NCBI GenBank assembly: GCA_021812505.1
Contig: JAKANG010000081.1
Coordinates: 1 to 6,759, forward strand
DNA length: 6,759 nt
Reading direction: 5' to 3'
Source: Pseudomonadota bacterium
GTDB lineage: Bacteria > Pseudomonadota > Alphaproteobacteria > Rhizobiales > Beijerinckiaceae
Part shown: one piece after another, positions 5,731 to 6,759 of the stretch
Layout of the letters: the number at the start of each line of letters is the position of its first letter
How positions within the stretch are numbered: the stretch's first letter is position 1
Notes under the pieces: model-generated
What the model saw: the letters and a program-made list of their open reading frames with translations, nothing else
Database searches by the model: none
What the model was told of the DNA's origin: nothing
Position numbers and translations under genes: made by a program

Positions 5731-5764
5731 GGCGGGAGGGCGCGGCGCCAGTCCCGCCTTTTTT
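5731..5764 (+). terminator. Rho-independent terminator-like hairpin with no upstream + strand gene
   Basis: GGCGGGA (5731-5737) pairs perfectly with TCCCGCC (5752-5758), and six T follow at 5759-5764. The 14-base loop can itself fold (GGCG/CGCC). This is a good intrinsic terminator on the + strand only, since the minus strand has A rather than T after the stem. The nearest + strand gene to the left ends at 3549, with more than 2 kb of minus-strand genes between. It could end an unannotated short transcript, block antisense reading into the aminotransferase, or act as an attenuator in that gene's leader. Confidence 0.65.
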
Positions 5765-5767
5765 ATG

Positions 5768-5796
5768 GTGACGCCGGGAGATTCGCGGCGTATAGG
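5768..5796 (+). promoter_or_regulatory. Candidate sigma-70-type promoter for the aminotransferase gene
   Basis: GTGACG at 5768-5773 and TATAGG at 5791-5796 are 17 bases apart; each matches 4 of 6 consensus positions. The pair lies just after the terminator-like hairpin and would give a leader of about 105 bases before the ATG at 5908. Matches this weak are common by chance, so this is a suggestion only. Confidence 0.25.
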
Positions 5797-5894
5797 CCCC
5801 CATCGCTGGCGAAAGGGCCATGATTCCCGCCGCTCAAGCAAAGGAATGTTTCCGCTCGCTCCGGCCATGCCGACTGCTTGCGGGTTCTGGATCC

Positions 5895-5899
5895 AGGAG
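5895..5899 (+). promoter_or_regulatory. Ribosome-binding site fixing the aminotransferase start
   Basis: AGGAG lies 8 bases before the ATG at 5908, separated by a T-rich spacer. It selects this ATG over the in-frame ATGs at 5920 and 5923. Confidence 0.8.
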
Positions 5900-5907
5900 T
5901 TTTTTGA

Positions 5908-6759
5908 ATGTCCGCGCCCATGATGCCTTTCATCGACCTTGCCGCCCAGCGCGTGCGCATTGGGGACCAGATCGAGGCGGCGGTTCGACGCGTCATTCGT
6001 CACGGCGCCTATATCATGGGACCCGAGGTCTTCGAGCTGGAAAAGCAGCTTGCCGCCTTTTGCGGGGCGAAACATGTCGTGTCCTGCGCCAGCGGCACCG
6101 ACGCGCTGACCCTGGTGCTGCTCGCCAGGGGCGTCGGCCCAGGCGTCGCCGTTCTCTGCCCCAGCTTCACCTTCGCCGCCACGGCAGAGGCCGTGGCCCT
6201 GCTCGGCGGGACGCCCTTTTTCGTCGACGTGCTGCCCGACACGTTCAATATGGATCCGGAGTCGCTGGCGGCGGCTGTCGCCGAGGCGCGCGCGCAAAAA
6301 CTCAATCCGGCCGGGGTGATTTCCGTCGATCTGTTCGGTCAGCCGGCCGATTACGACGCGATCGAAGCGATCTGCGCCCGCGAAGGACTGTGGCTTCTGT
6401 GCGACGCCGCCCAAGCCTTCGGCGCCAGCTATCGCGGGCGCAAGCTCGGGACCTTCGGCCTTGCGACCACCACCAGCTTTTTCCCCGCCAAGCCTCTCGG
6501 CGCCTATGGCGACGGCGGCGCCGTCTTCACCGACGACGACGAGCTTGCCGAAGTCCTGCGTTCGCTGCGCGTCCATGGCCAGGGCGTCGACAAATATGAC
6601 AATGTCCGCATTGGCGTCACCGGGCGTCTCGATACGATCCAGGCGGCGGTCCTGCTGGAGAAGCTCGCGATTTTTCCCGGCGAGATTTCCGAGCGTAATG
6701 CGATCGCCTCGCGTTATGCGCAAGGTCTGCGCGAAGTCGCGATCCCGCCGGTCGTCGCC
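5908..6759 (+). CDS. DegT/DnrJ/EryC1/StrS aminotransferase, WlbC/WbpE-like, 3'-truncated by the window edge
   Basis: PLP-dependent sugar aminotransferase that transfers an amino group, usually from glutamate, to a keto nucleotide sugar. The frame is open to the last base and 284 residues are visible; the family runs about 360-400, so roughly a quarter is missing. Visible features are MPFIDLAAQ near the start, GAYIMGPEVFELE (33-45), SGTDAL (62-67, phosphate grip), PSFTFAATAEAV (85-96), FVDV.PDTFNMDP (105-117), DLFGQPADYD (141-150), CDAAQAFGA (165-173, Asp166 for the PLP pyridine nitrogen) and the PLP lysine Lys195 in SFFPAKPLGAYGDGG. The FFPAKPLG..GDGGA signature resembles WlbC/WbpE, which make the 3-amino sugar of UDP-diacetamido-glucuronate. 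The start ATG has a strong AGGAG. It is divergent from a Gfo/Idh dehydrogenase, the expected pathway partner. The precise sugar is inference. Confidence 0.93.
   Translation, partial: MSAPMMPFIDLAAQRVRIGDQIEAAVRRVIRHGAYIMGPEVFELEKQLAAFCGAKHVVSCASGTDALTLVLLARGVGPGVAVLCPSFTFAATAEAVALLGGTPFFVDVLPDTFNMDPESLAAAVAEARAQKLNPAGVISVDLFGQPADYDAIEAICAREGLWLLCDAAQAFGASYRGRKLGTFGLATTTSFFPAKPLGAYGDGGAVFTDDDELAEVLRSLRVHGQGVDKYDNVRIGVTGRLDTIQAAVLLEKLAIFPGEISERNAIASRYAQGLREVAIPPVVA

Larger units (their letters stand above)
5619..5907. other. Divergent intergenic region between dehydrogenase and aminotransferase
   Basis: No convincing gene lies in these 289 bases. They hold, from left to right, a perfect inverted repeat (5628-5645), two small GC hairpins (ggag...ctcc at 5687-5707 and GGCG/CGCC at 5712-5723), a + strand terminator-like hairpin (5731-5764), a promoter-like pair (5768-5796), and the aminotransferase ribosome site. 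The 5819-5890 stretch holds only a weak GGAA-TGT-TTCC hairpin (5843-5853). The density of structure suggests regulation of both flanking genes. Confidence 0.6.

Noticed and set aside
4539..5771. Long + strand open frame of 410 codons opposite the dehydrogenase
   Set aside because: It is the antisense shadow of a gene with complete Rossmann and catalytic motifs, and has no recognisable domain.
5509..6723. Long minus-strand open frame opposite the aminotransferase
   Set aside because: It is antisense to a clear DegT-family gene. Its last part merely reads the dehydrogenase gene's N-terminal region in a wrong frame.

Overview
The window is GC-rich, densely packed and contains only chromosomal-type bacterial genes. 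The YdfG, EntD-like, Cdh and ParA homologues, together with the codon bias toward G/C in third positions, suggest an alphaproteobacterium, probably Hyphomicrobiales (Rhizobiales). That placement is inference from gene style; no marker gene here fixes the genus. I see no tRNA, rRNA, CRISPR array, insertion sequence or phage gene.

Layout from left to right: (1) the 3' part of a thioredoxin gene on the + strand, cut by the left edge. (2) A convergent, tightly packed minus-strand block that reads in transcription order cdh (CDP-diacylglycerol pyrophosphatase), fmdB-type zinc ribbon, an isoprenylcysteine methyltransferase-family membrane protein, and a ydfG-type short-chain dehydrogenase. The gaps are 19, 17 and 52 bases, so it looks like one operon. 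A small palindrome separates its end from trxA. (3) Divergent from cdh, only 39 bases away, a + strand EntD/Sfp-type 4'-phosphopantetheinyl transferase. (4) Convergent with that, stop codon against stop codon, a minus-strand pair made of a ParA-type ATPase and a small unrecognised protein coupled to it by an ATGA overlap. (5) A minus-strand Gfo/Idh/MocA sugar-type dehydrogenase. (6) A 289-base divergent region with a perfect inverted repeat, a terminator-like hairpin and a promoter-like pair. (7) A + strand DegT/DnrJ/EryC1 (WlbC/WbpE-like) aminotransferase, cut by the right edge.

How the genes fit together: the Gfo/Idh dehydrogenase and the DegT aminotransferase are the classic pair that oxidises and then aminates a nucleotide sugar, so the right edge is probably the start of a surface-polysaccharide or aminosugar locus. 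The minus-strand block combines phospholipid-precursor turnover, a membrane methyltransferase and redox or repair-type functions without an obvious single pathway. The ParA plus small-protein pair has no ParB and no plasmid context, and resembles the gene arrangement of ParA-type cargo-positioning systems. It is the best candidate here for something undescribed, but its function is unknown from sequence alone.
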